Assembly (NCBI GenBank): GCA_021018815.1
Contig: JAITYX010000062.1
Span: 835,501 to 899,500 of the forward strand
Direction of reading: 5' to 3'
Source of the DNA: Talinum fruticosum
Lineage: Eukaryota > Streptophyta > Magnoliopsida > Caryophyllales > Talinaceae
DNA length: 64,000 nt
The notes under the pieces are model-generated. The model saw nothing but the letters and a program-made list of their open reading frames with translations. It was not told the DNA's origin and made no database searches. Below are positions 24,027-35,431 of the stretch, piece by piece (within the stretch, counting starts at the first letter, position 1; each line of letters starts with the position of its first letter). The position numbers and the translations under genes were made by a program.

Positions 24027-24034
24027 TATAAATA
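24027..24034 (+). promoter_or_regulatory. Internal TATA box ahead of the third ORF
   Basis: TATAAATA followed by GCGCC lies between pol and the third ORF, about 240 bp before its ATG at 24271. A CT-rich leader follows, with a good splice-donor sequence (CGTAAGTTT, about 24158-24166) and a pyrimidine tract ending CAAAAG near 24246. The arrangement looks like a separate promoter plus leader intron. It is an inference from motifs only. Confidence 0.45.
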
Positions 24035-24270
24035 GCGCCTATTCATCTTCGTCTCGGTATTCTATATTCCATCTCTCTCTCAAACGAAACTTTTCGCGAA
24101 AGATTTCTACGTGAACACTCATCCTTGAACTTTTGCAAGCGTCGAAGAAGCCATCTCTCGTAAGTTTCGATCTGTTCTCATCTTTCCGTTCTACACCTTT
24201 TTGTTTCTTCTCTTCTACCTCTCCTTCTCTTTTTCCTACTCAAAAGTTCATCTTTCCACTTTCTCTCACA

Positions 24271-25667
24271 ATGCCTAAAAGAGGTAACCATCCCGACTTC
24301 CAGGTCTCCTCCTCCGCCAAAGAGCCTCGCACCAAAATGCCGGAGAGCTCAACCCCTCCAAACCCGTTGTCACCCAACACCTTGCGTCTGGACGACAAGT
24401 TCTTTCCTACAACCAAGTTTTCTTGGTTGTCCCACATTCAAACCACTGGGCATACAACTTTACGTGTTTCAGCGAGTTCATCTATCCTGAACTCGTTTCG
24501 AGTTCTACACTCACCTCACCTTCTCCGAAAATGTTCTAACCTCTAGGGTTCGGAACATAACTGTTCGAATAAACACCTCTCTCCTCCACCGCATGTTCAA
24601 GGTCTCCTGCCTTTTCTTGAACAGCAACCCCATTCCTTTCACTGAAGTCGCTGACGACTTCTTTGAAAAATACGCCAAAGAGTTCCCCGAGTCCCGGAAA
24701 AACTTTTACGTGACTCGGTTGAAGTCGAGCTCGCTTTACGTGCTTTCTGTCGATGAGAACCTTTTTCTCACAGCATTCCAGCAAGGAGAACAACAACTCC
24801 AAGTACCTCAAAGCTCTCTTTGACATTCTTGAGGGCTACGAAGTAGACCTCTTTCCCTCCATCATTGAGCGGATGGCCGCTGTGCCAGCTCAACTTCAAT
24901 CAAAGAAGAACACCTCCCTTCCTTTTGGTGCTCTTCTCACCCTCGTTTTTAAACAATTCCAAGTTCCTCTCCCTTCGGACCCAAAAGGCGTAGTGCGAGG
25001 CTGCCGTTGTTGTCGGTAAGAAGGAACTTCGAGGGTACGGATACCAGAAACCGACCTCGGTGTCCGGGTTCATAACTCGAGCCGAGGCCCCCTTCTCCGC
25101 CTCGGACTCGGAAATCAACCCCTCTCTCTCTCCCTCTCCACCTGGTGGTGCCTCAACCTCGAGTGCCTCAAAATCTCTCTCTGCTCTCTTGTCCCCGTTT
25201 TTATGGACAAGATCAGCTCTGTGTCCTCTGCTTTCCAGGACACGCTCCGGTCTTTTAAGCTTACACTCTAAAACATGAACATTAACCAAAAGACCGCCCA
25301 ATCCCAAATCCGACAGCGAGCGAGTCTCCGGTTCTTGAGATGAGGGAGGCTGGAGAAGGAGCAGAAGGAGCTAGTCGAGCTCCTCGGAGAGAGAAGGTCC
25401 AAGGCGGCTCGGGACCGGGGTGACTCAAACGCGTCTCGAAGCGTCTTCGAGCCCGAGTCCGACCTCCTCGGACAGCGGGGATGAAGAAGAAGAAGGCTGC
25501 AGATGCGAAGCGGCAGACGCCGAGGAACTTGCGGGCGAGGCGAGTCCATCCGGGCAAGAGGAGGAACACCAAGAAGAAGCGGTGGGAACTGCCGAGGGTC
25601 GGCCTGCTCCACAAGCTCACATAGTCGTACTCGGCTCGGACAGCGATCCGGGCGGGTCGAAGACCTA
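24271..25667 (+). pseudogene. Third (env-like position) ORF of the Sirevirus-like element
   Basis: The ATG at 24271 opens MPKRGNHPDFQVSSSAKEPR, a basic, Ser/Pro-rich start. After a frame change near 24470, 24550-24823 encodes VRNITVRINTSLLHRMFKVS and ADDFFEKYAKEFPESRKNFY. Another change leads to KALFDILEGYEVDLFPSIIE and TSLPFGALLTLVFKQFQVPL (to about 24980). The LPFGALLT segment resembles the plant transposon protein domain found in third ORFs of Athila and Sirevirus elements. A Ser/Glu-rich tail follows (25080-25667), part of which may be coiled coil. No membrane segment or signal peptide was seen, so the name env-like refers to position only. Its function is unknown. Confidence 0.6.
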
Positions 25668-26340
25668 GCTACACCAGCGGGTCGGCTGAGCAGCCCCTCC
25701 AGCTATCGAGGTTCCAAGGGAAGAACCCCTCGATCCACTCACTTCGGGTCGGCCACTCGGAGCCGAGCCCCTCACGGTTATACTTGTTCTCCCTCCGCCA
25801 CGCTCAAGCACATCGTCAAGATCTTATCGGCGCCAGCGAACCTTCACTCCCTCCGCCTCTACTCGGAAATCCCCTCTCCCTCGTAGGCGCTATGCACTGT
25901 GTGACAAATCCACAGTCTGCGGATTCTTCTTCTTCTAGAGAGATCTATTTTTCTTTCTTACGTCCGGACATCTCATTTGTACTCGAATGTTCTTTTCTTC
26001 CCTTCTTTTTGTTATTTTTTTTTTTTTTTGCTGAAAGGCAAGGGGGAGAAATAGAGTCGAAAACTTGTTGTCTTGTTTAGGGGAGTTTTCCCTTTCAATC
26101 TATGTAATTTCTTTTAAGTTCAATGAATTAATGCTTTCTCTTATATGATTTCGTGTTTATAATCTTTACGAGTTTACATTATTTCATTGCTAAGCATTTT
26201 TACTTTATGCTCGATTGTATACATTTTTGCTCCGATACACTAAGTATACTTTACTCGGTTTGCTTCATGGGCAACTACTCGGAATCAGATTTTATTTTTA
26301 CTAACAAAGTTTCTATCTAAGTATGGAATGCCTTTCATCA

Positions 26341-26352
26341 AAAAGGGGATAT
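26341..26352 (+). other. Polypurine tract of the Sirevirus-like element
   Basis: AAAAGGGGATAT lies directly before the TG of the 3' LTR at 26353. Confidence 0.75.
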
Positions 26353-29300
26353 TGAAGACTCGGACACTCGCTCAACGCATTTCGAGTTGCATTAAATGAA
26401 TCAGGTATAACTATCTCGTACTTATAGAGTTTTGATTCCAAGGCATTCTCTGTGTCTTAGAAACTTTTACGAGTGAAATGGTATCTTCTCTAAGTGATAT
26501 ACCTTTTACTTCATATATTTCTTGCTTATCCTGAAGTGACTCGAAAGCCGATTCTCTGCTCCGAGTCCCTCATCACTCGATTTATCGCAGATTGAATAGA
26601 CTAGTATTTCGTCTTTTCTCACTCGGAATCGACTTACGGTTATAAGCTCTATTCTGTTATAGTCAGCAATTCTAGTTTGTTTAATACTTAGTCTATATCA
26701 AGTTATTTCACTCGATATTCATTATATATCTTGATCTTTCGCTTAGACTAAGTCGGATGGAATTTTGAGTTACATGGTTATTAGACTCGGAAAATTCCAC
26801 TTCTTTTCCGACTTAGATAATTAGTTGTTTAATTATCATAATTATTTTATTATCTCGTGTCTAACCTTGGACCAAAGTATTTTATACTTTGAGAACTAAA
26901 ATCGTTTTACTTTTGTAGGTTATGCAAACGAGGATACACTTTTCAAACTACAAAAGTAACCGGCTTCAAAACGTCAAATCACCAGCAGACATGGCTTTTT
27001 CACCTTCTCTCGCTTCGGTCCCGGAAGATAGTGTCGGGGTTGTTTGTTTCCAAATCTGGAAAACTGGAACGCTAAGCTTAACGGTGGTTTCCACCTTATC
27101 TTTCAAGACACCGCTAGTGGTTTTGGGACTTTGTAACACCCCGTCCTTAAGTATAACGTATTAACATAACCCATCAATAATAAGGAGCACGTACATTTCA
27201 ATTCCAAGATATTTTCATATCATGTTATACATCTATATGTGTATCAAATTTATTTTTGCAGGACCCAAACGTAAACGGCGACGATAGATGGCCAATATTT
27301 ATAATATAATTCAAAAAGTATCAACTCCCAAATGTTATTTATGCTTATAATCCATACCAAATTCCTCCAAGTATAAATATTTAATATAAATCCAATTTTT
27401 ATAAATATTTTTATATATAGCTATTCATATACATATATGTGCACATAAATATATTCTCACAACTCTAATTAGTTACATTCTAAATGCCTAAGCCTCTAAC
27501 GTAAATAAGGACTAACCAAAACTTTACTTAATAAAACAAAAGCAATGATAAAATTTATATTAACAAAGAAAATATATAATAATTATGAGAAAAATAATAA
27601 AAATAATGATAATAATATAAGAAAGTAGGCAGTGAGGAAGATTAGTGTTCATAATTAATAAAAATAATAAAGATGAATTATGATGATATTTTTGGGGTCA
27701 AATAGAGCTTGGACACCACTAATCACACCAAGCCTTGCTTAACAATTGACAAGTCATAGGTTAGCATGCATAATTACCATCTGTCATCCATAAAAACCAG
27801 CCCATACCAGCTTGATCATGCAAATAATCATAAGAATTCAGTATAAATAGGACTGATTAGCAGCGAAAATTGGCCTAAAATACCGATCTCAGCAATTTCT
27901 CTCTCCTCTCTGCATCCGATCAACGAGACCACAACCGACCTCCTCCTTCGACCCCAACCGATCATAACCCTTCTCCATGCTGCACTGAACGAAACACACC
28001 TTTCCGAGCACCATTCCGACCACCCCGTTGTCGGAAAATTGCTCCCGAAACCCCTCCGTCGATCGGCTTCTCACCACCACCTTCTACTCTTCTATAATCT
28101 CCCTCTCACTTCCGACCACCACCAACGCCTCCGCCCAGCAGCTCTCCAGGTGGCCCAACCCTTCAGTGGCCGCCGACCGCCGAGCCACCAAGCCACCCAA
28201 AAACAACCACCCTCCAAACCCTCTAAATAACTCAAAACCACCAAATCACTTCTCCTCTTTCCACACCACCCATGGCCGCCACCACCCGACCACCGACCGG
28301 AAAACTAACCGCCGCCACCTGCGGACACCGCCGGCAGCCACCCAAGCACCACCACTGCAGCCCCCATGCATACACACACACACTCTCTCTCTCTCCTTAT
28401 ATATGCCCTAAAACCAACTTCCTCAAAACCCACCATCACCACCACTGCATCGCTACTGCCGCTACCGCCAAAGACCACCGCCGATCACCGACGCCACCTC
28501 CAACCACCGGAACACTGCCGCCGCCGCCGGATTCCACCTGCAACCACCACCTTTGCTCTATTCTTCTTCCTTAGGTAAAAACTCTAACCCTAAAGATTTC
28601 CTTAACCTAGTTTAGCTTTTAAACTAATTAAAATTAGATAAAATATGAAGTACACAGAAAATTATGATCAGATTAGTAAGGATGAAAATTTAATTAAGGC
28701 ATGCATGTTCTAATCCTTGTAGTTAAGTAAATAAAATTGATAATTGGTTCATTAATAATTCATGTTTAAATTAATAATCAAATTATGCATGCATGTTAAG
28801 TAAAAGTTAGTAATACACTAATATATGTATAATTGTAAAGTAAACCTTGCATGGATGATTAAGTAAAAATAAATTAGCATGTTAATAATAGATTCATAAT
28901 TAAATTCTTGCATGCATGTTAAATAAGTAGCATGTTAATTACATGAATATTGTTATGCTAAAAACTTATTTAGTTATTATGTGCATGTTTAAATGATTAA
29001 CCAAAACATTAACCTAGCTATAACTTAAAGTAATTAGTTGATTCCTAAAGCATATTTAAGTAGTAAATAAACTAGTAATAAATACATGATTGCGTGTGTA
29101 AATGACCTAAAGTCTTAAAGCATGCTTAGTAAAATTCATGCATAAACTATAATCACTTAATGAATAAATGCATATTTATTAACTTGTAATTAGCTAGGCT
29201 AAAGTGCATGCTTAATTTCTATAAAATAATTCATTTTAAAAATTATTTACATTCATAAGTAAAATAGCTTAGCTAAAATTTTAATAACATAAGACATGAT

Positions 29301-31031
29301 CCAAATACTTATAAATCATATCAATTACCATGAAATAAGGTGATTATTACCAAAACCAAATGAATGTAAATCCTTATTAATGAATTATGTCTTAAAAATC
29401 TATGATAAGGGCCATCAAATCAAGTCCGTTCGGGTCCTGTGCAAGTATCACCAACAAATACACCATCAGCATCTTCGAGTACGTTCATGGATTATGCCTT
29501 TCAAGTTTTCATTCAAAAATCAAGGTCGGATATGGCCGCCATTAACAACCAACAAAGAATCATTTGCAACAGTATTTGCCATGTTAAAGTGGACCCGCCC
29601 ATTGATACTTTACCATTGTTCAAAGTCGGCACACCGTAAGCTGCGCCGCACCAACTGGACTTCCCGATCGGTCCGGGTGTATACACATTTAGGGGAAACC
29701 CGATGATCGCAAGGGTAACCACACGAGATAATTAATTAGCAACAGTTTTACATTATTCACTCTCCCTCATTTATAAAATGAATTGAAATGCACGTGCTCA
29801 ACCCAAATATTTCTAACTTATATTTTCTTGCATAATAATGAGCCTATTGAGTTTCGACTCACATTGCGAAAATATTTCTTGTTTTGTTTTAGGTAATTTT
29901 CGGATAACCCAGGAAATAAATACTCGGACGTAACGACTCGCAGGAAGACCTGTCGGTTGGTTTAGTAGTTAGATAAGTCGTCTGTCGATCAAGGGTCGTG
30001 CTACCGTTTGTAAATATTTATAAGTTTCAGTTGTATCTTTTATTAATTGCCCATCGCTAAGTTATATTTATGTACATTATTAACACCATCGGACCAAGCC
30101 TTGCCCTATCTACGGACATGGGCGGCGGTGAAGACTCCCGACCTTCCTTTCCATTGTGCTAATCATCGGCTAGCTGCTTGTTTAGTCTAACACCGGTGAT
30201 TACGGGTTGGGGGCGTTACGGACTTCCAAGAGAGTTAACCGTTTGTCCAACGTTCACATTACAACGGATACTTTCGAGTGACTCGGAAAGCTTACGTCAA
30301 CGGTCACAAAGGACTCCCGGTCAGCGAGATGAAGATAACGGCTACTCTGCCTGGTTATCTATAAATAGAAGCCACCTCACAAGACTTAAAGATTGCCGAA
30401 CATATTGTTAATATATATACTCGCTCAAAGTCTCTGTATATATTCTCAATTTTCTACTTACAACTCCCAATTTGTAATTCATTACTTTACGAGTTGTAAG
30501 GTCTTGTACTAAGTTATAAACACTTTCTTACTTTCTCTGTAAGGTCCCTTGACTAAGCCGTAAGGGTTAACTCAGCTTAGTTGTCCCTAACTTGTAAGGG
30601 TTATCTCGGCTATGAAGTACTAGATCGGATAAGGGAATTTTTGAGTCTATGAAAACTTGTATAGAGTTGTCTAAGGGAGCAACTCGGGTTCGATCGGTTC
30701 ACGGTATTTTGTGGACTCAAAATAGTGGATTTGACTTCGTGCTTGGATTAGCACGATTCATGGTTTTCTGCCCAGGAGGGTTTCCACGTAATCTCTAACT
30801 GTTATCTTTACGAGTTCATTCTAGACTCGGACGGTTTTACTTTGTCCGCTTGATCCGCTTATTTATTCGTGAAAGCATTTACGAGTCCATATATTTCGAC
30901 CTGCTAATTGACTCGGAACTCTGTCTTTGTCTCCTCTTTATCAAAAGAGTTAAAGGTTCCAAGGAAAAACTTCCATCACCCTATTCACCCCCTCCAGGGT
31001 GACTCGAGACTCTCCTCGAGCAAACCTTCGA
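26353..31031 (+). repeat. 3' LTR of the Sirevirus-like element, split by an insertion
   Basis: The halves 26353-27131 and 30226-31031 align with the 5' LTR. Between them lies a 3.1-kb insert bounded by a GACTT duplication. The last bases read CTTCGA where the 5' LTR reads CTTCA, a one-base difference at a CG. Confidence 0.86.
27132..30220. mobile_element. Solo LTR (~3.1 kb) inside the Sirevirus-like 3' LTR, TSD GACTT
   Basis: The insert starts TGTAACACCCCG and ends GGGGCGTTACG, an imperfect inverted terminus typical of plant LTRs. GACTT flanks both sides (27127-27131 and 30221-30225), the 5-bp duplication made by retroviral-type integrases. There is no second copy of the end sequence inside and no gag or pol, so it is one LTR. 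A TATA box (TATAAATA, 27842-27849) precedes a C/A-rich transcribed-like region (27890-28580) rich in CCACC. 28600-29400 is AT-rich with many GCATGCATG-type motifs. The open frames in the CCACC region are compositional. The parent family is not recognised; LTRs this long occur in Ogre/Tat-type gypsy elements. Confidence 0.72.
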
Positions 31032-32985
31032 GATAGAGTTTCGTCGCCAAACAACGACGGAATCAACGACTGAAACCGACAAAAAACAACAAGCGTGTCG
31101 AGACAGCGACGGAAACAGATTTCCGTCGCTATTTTGGGATTAGCGATGCAAACATCCGTCGCTATTCCATCTCTTCCAATATTAGCGACGGATATTTCCG
31201 TCACTATTTTGGGATTAGCGATGGAAATATCCGTCTCTAACGAGATTAGCGACGGAATATTCCATCGTTAAGCCGTAGCGGTGGGATTTAAAATTTTCGG
31301 ATCTAGAAAAACAAAAAAAGTATAATAAAATTAATTTAGTCGATAGTGACAGAATTTTTCGTCGATGTTCCAGCGCTAATGAAAAACTTTTATTAGCGAC
31401 GGAAAATTCCGTCGCTAATATGTAATAAATTTCGGATCCGGCCTTTCGGCGAGACCGAGCAACCCGAAAGTGGAGAGAGAGAGAGGAGTGCGAGCGATTG
31501 TGAGCGAGAGTGCCCAACCCCATACCACGCTTCCACAACCCCCACGGCCGCCGGTCGACACCCGCCTCGTGTCTGTCGCCCCCACTATAGTCCGCCGCCG
31601 CATGGTCCGCCGCCCCGCTTCCATAAGCCAAAGACGGGTGAGAAGACCGTGGTTGTTGTCGCCGCTGCTGCTGCTCGGAGGAGCTCGCCGTCGCCATCGC
31701 CGCTCGTCCTGCCGCCGCTGCCTGTCGTGCCACCGCTTAGTTTCAAGGTATTGTTTTCTTGATTGTTATTAGATTTAGGGTTTTGAATAATTTAGTACAA
31801 ATTGATGGTTTTATATAATTTGATGCAAATTAATGTTGTTTCGAATGAATTTGAAAAGAAAAATGTGCAATGGTGTGATTTATGTATAAATGTTGTGTTG
31901 TTTAAAGTATGTGAGGTTAGATTTGTTGTTAGTTCCTTTATATTTTTAAATTTCATTACATTGTTTAATTTCCATCCGAAAATCATTGAAGGAGTTGGAA
32001 GACCAACTATGAGCTCGAGTACTTAGTTTATGTGATACTTAGTAATTATACTTAGTAATTATAGAGCCAATGATGAAGGAGTTCGAAAATCAATGAGGAG
32101 TTGGAAGGAGTTGGAAGACCAACTATGTTTATGTGATACTTAGTAATTATAGAGCCAATGCTTGTGTTGACTTGCCATTTGCTGATAATGTTGCTTGGTT
32201 TGGGGCTAAGATGAAGTGCCAACCATTAAGTTATTATTATTCCTTTGTGCTTGGACTCACCCCTTTAATTTAATCATACAAATCAAGTGAAAGATGCTTT
32301 TTTTTTTTTTTTGGTTATTATTTTTTTCACTACTTTGAAAAGTTTGGCAGAAATATCTAATAACCACTACATCTTTTTACCATGTCGAAATTTACAGCTT
32401 CAATTGTGTGTGTCAAATCTATAGATATATATAATGCAATCATATAGCTCGTGGGATGAATTGTCTATTTATTACTTCTACTCAAGAATAAACTTTCACC
32501 CTTTTAGTAAATTTCTCTCTAAATGAAAATCATATGAGGATATACGAAATTGTGATAATATGATATGATATATACTACCTTGACCACTTTAAATTTTTAT
32601 TTTCTTTTTTTAATTAATAATATTGTCAAGTAAAAAATCAAACGAAATATAGAACTTTGAAGTAGAAAACATGGTTTAACTACATCACCATCAAACAACA
32701 AGCAAAACTAAACAAAAAGGAAAACTAATAAAGCTCTTCCTTTTCGAATCAAGAACCCAATAGTTCAGCACATGTGGTCATGGATAAAGGGTGGGTGGGG
32801 ACTTATTTTTATTTTCCTTGCAATCTATGTAATTTATTTTCCTTGCAATCTATGTAACTATGTTGATCTTCATTGAACTTGATCTGAATTTTTTCTGACA
32901 AATGTTGATTCCAAAGTAGATATTTAGGTAAACCAATAATAGATTGTCCAGCCACTAACCTAACAAATCCTCACCATAGAATAGG

Positions 32986-34421
32986 CACTACTAAAAAAAC
33001 ACTATATAGCGACGGAATCGAGTCCGTCACTAACTAGCAACGAAACAACGACGGAATCGACATGTGTCGGATAAAACTTAATTAGCAACGGAAATAAATT
33101 CCGTCGCTATTTTAGTCATTAGCGACGAACATAACGACGGAAATGGAAAAATTAGCGATGGATTTATGAAAAAGAAAATTTTAATTAAAATTTTTTTAAT
33201 TAGCGACGGAATCGATCCGCCGCCGATTCCGTCGCTATGTCTAATTTTTAAAATTTTTTATTTAGCGACGGAATCGATCCAGTCGCTAAATGTAATTTTT
33301 AATTTTTTTATTAGTTACGGAATTAGTCCGTCGCTAATTCAAAATTTTTTAAATCTTAAATTTGCCGCCTACTTTAATTTGAAAAAATATAAAATTTTTC
33401 AAATTTGAATTAGCGACGGAAAATTCCGTTGCTAATTTCGTCGGTAATCCAAAATTTTCAAAATTTAAATTTGCCGTCTATTTCATTTTTCAAATATATA
33501 AAATTTTCAAATCTTTAGTTGGCAACGGACCGGTCCGTCGTTAACTCAAAATTTGAAAAATTTTACGTTGGCGAGCTATTAAATTTTCTTCGATTTTGAA
33601 ATTTTAAAATTTTTTAATTAGCGACGGATCGATTCTGTTGCTAACTAAATTTTTTAAGAATCCGTCGCTATTTTGGAAACAAAATCCGGACTTCAACGAG
33701 GCTTGACAAACATAAGGAGAGATAGATTGAGAATCGGAGAGAAGTGAGAGTGTGAGAGAGCGAGAGAACGAGAGGCCAATCCATCGTTCGCCGCCACCTG
33801 CTCGTACACGTCACCCACCTTTAACCTCTTGTAGGTATGCCTTCTCCATCCTCCCTCATTGTTGGTTGTATTTATAATTTACTTTGTTTACTATAAAATT
33901 TCAAAGAGATAAGATTTGATATAACTTATTTTGATAGGCATGGTTGTAATGAAGTTAAAGATGAAGATAATGAGAAAGAGGAAGAAGAAGAGGAAAAGGA
34001 AGATGAAGAACATAACTTGTGTTTGTATAATTTACTTTGTTTACTCTTGTTTTTTTTTTTTTCAATTAGTTTTTATGAATGTTTGAAGTTGGATTATTTA
34101 TGACTTTTGTGTTTGTATATGATTTTTGTGTTTAAATTGAAGTTGAATTTGATGTTGTTACGATATCGGATTATTTGGATTTGTATTTCATTGTAGATAT
34201 TTTGTATTAAGCACTCAAAAATACACAAAATTGTAAATTTTTTAAAAAAAACTAGCGATGAATCAGCGACGGAATTCTATGATTCCGTCGCTAATTAGCT
34301 GACGGAACAAGAAAATCCGTCGCTGATTGGATTAGCGACGGAATCAAAATTCCATCGCTAATTGTGAAATTCCGTCGCTGAATGACGTTTTCCGTCGCTA
34401 TATGGCGATTTTCTAGTAGTG
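32986..34421. mobile_element. Non-autonomous CACTA element (CACTA-2), TSD AGG
   Basis: It begins CACTACTAAAAAAACAC and ends with the inverse of CACTACTAGAAAATCGCC. AGG flanks both sides (32983-32985 and 34422-34424). Both ends carry dense subterminal TTAGCGACGGAA repeats (33005-33680 and 34255-34405), the same motif as CACTA-1. A leader with a donor-like CTTGTAGGTATGCC lies near 33835. A short Glu/Lys-rich stretch (about 33960-34015) is the only coding-like trace. It is a family member that inserted into its relative. Confidence 0.88.
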
Positions 34422-34623
34422 AGGTGAGTAGGATTCGATTGTGAACGCGACTTTAGCGATTATAGCAAGATTTACGTAGAATTCATTTTTCAATTTGATT
34501 CCTACGAGTTAATGACTTGTGAGGTTTAATAGTTTTCAAAACTCTTTCCCTTCCCTTCCCATTTCTTATGTGTTTCAAACTTGCAACTTGTGCCAATATT
34601 AAACCATTGACTCCTGGTTCTCT

Positions 34624-34825
34624 CGGGAGGAGGTAGTGCAAGCTTTGGAGGGGAACTTATCCGTCGAGGATCGGTTGAAAGAAACAGTTGTTAACGGAAC
34701 ATTCCAAGGGAGCTTTGATTATGATTCCAGTGGCCAATACTAGGAGAACCTAAAGAAATTCAAGAAGCTAGCTTTGGAAAGCCAAGACCATAACACCAGC
34801 GAGCGAGTGTATTCACCGGTGAGCA
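34624..34825 (+). pseudogene. Captured C-terminal fragment of a PERK-like receptor kinase gene
   Basis: One frame reads EEVVQALEGNLSVEDRLKET, then FQGSFDYDSSGQY, a stop, and ENLKKFKKLALESQDHNTSE. Proline-rich extensin-like receptor kinases (PERK family) end their kinase domain with a VVRALEG-type helix and then a tail with SSDYDSxQYxxDMKKFRKMAL and SQEY. The match runs through both parts in order. In the intact protein this segment follows the cytoplasmic kinase domain at the plasma membrane. Here it is about 65 codons with an in-frame TAG, lies inside CACTA-1 and has no kinase catalytic core. It looks like a host gene piece picked up by the transposon. Confidence 0.68.
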
Positions 34826-35431
34826 TGGTGTGCCTCCCTCAACCTCGAGCACTAAAAATCAACGCGATACCCATCGAACTTTTGTGTATTGGTGAACATT
34901 TTGCGAACTTTTGGATAATGTATTTATGGTCGTTTGTGAACCTTTGTATGGTTGTTTTTGTGAACTGGTTGTAAATGTGTTTGGATTGTTTATGATTGTG
35001 AAATGTATGTTGGATTTGTATATCCAACTTGGAGGACCACGTTGTGGCATATGTAAATGTCAAATGTAATTGTCACATATGTGAATTTTGGGTTTGTATA
35101 TATATATTAACATTTTTTTACTAGGTTAACGAAAAATTAGAAAAAAACTATTGTTGAATTCTCGCCAACATAGCGACGGAACAACGACGGAATAGCGACG
35201 GAACAGCGACGGAACAACGATGGATTAGCGACAGATTAGCAACGAACAGCGACGGAACAGCGACGGAATAGCGACGGAAATCAGCGACGAAATTACCGAA
35301 AATTCCGTCGCTAAATTCAGACGACGTAAAATGTATTCCGTCAGCTGTTCCATAGCTAATTAGCGACGGATTCGATCCGTCGCTATTTAACAAATTTTCA
35401 GTCGCTATTCGTCATTTTTCTAGTAGTGGAT

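Larger units (their letters stand above)
18034..31031 (+). mobile_element. Sirevirus-like copia element with a third ORF, TSD GATAG
   Basis: The LTRs run TGAAG...CTTCA (18034-19624 and, split, 26353-31031). GATAG flanks both sides (18029-18033 and 31032-31036). A primer site of the tRNA-iMet type follows the 5' LTR, and a polypurine tract precedes the 3' LTR. The order is gag, protease, integrase, truncated RT/RNase H, then about 2.7 kb that includes a further coding region before the 3' LTR. An extra ORF after pol with long LTRs is characteristic of the Sirevirus branch of copia elements; that assignment is inferred. All frames are broken. Confidence 0.85.
17986..35428. mobile_element. Large CACTA element (CACTA-1) carrying nested insertions, TSD GAT
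   Basis: The right end is the inverse of CACTACTAGAAAAATGAC at 35428. The left end at 17986 is a damaged copy (CGAGTACTATAAAATTGC). GAT flanks both sides (17983-17985 and 35429-35431), and removing the element rejoins the hAT transposase frame. Subterminal arrays of TTAGCGACGGAA and its inverse fill 18001-18030, 31032-31420 and 35160-35400. A GC-rich leader with a likely splice donor (CAAGGTATTG) lies near 31450-31755. The interior at 31760-32985 is AT-rich with a repeated segment (TGATACTTAGTAATTATAGAG at about 32031-32160). No TNP2 gene remains. It holds a copia element, another CACTA element and a kinase gene fragment. Confidence 0.8.

Noticed and set aside
25268..25620. Minus-strand open frames opposite the third ORF
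   Set aside because: They are shadows of a GC-rich acidic tail coded on the plus strand.
28028..28578. Pro/His/Thr-rich open frames
   Set aside because: They reflect a CCACC-rich composition inside the solo LTR, with overlapping frames all open.
31215..31733. 172-codon minus-strand frame
   Set aside because: It covers CACTA subterminal repeats and a GC-rich leader; there is no domain or codon signal.
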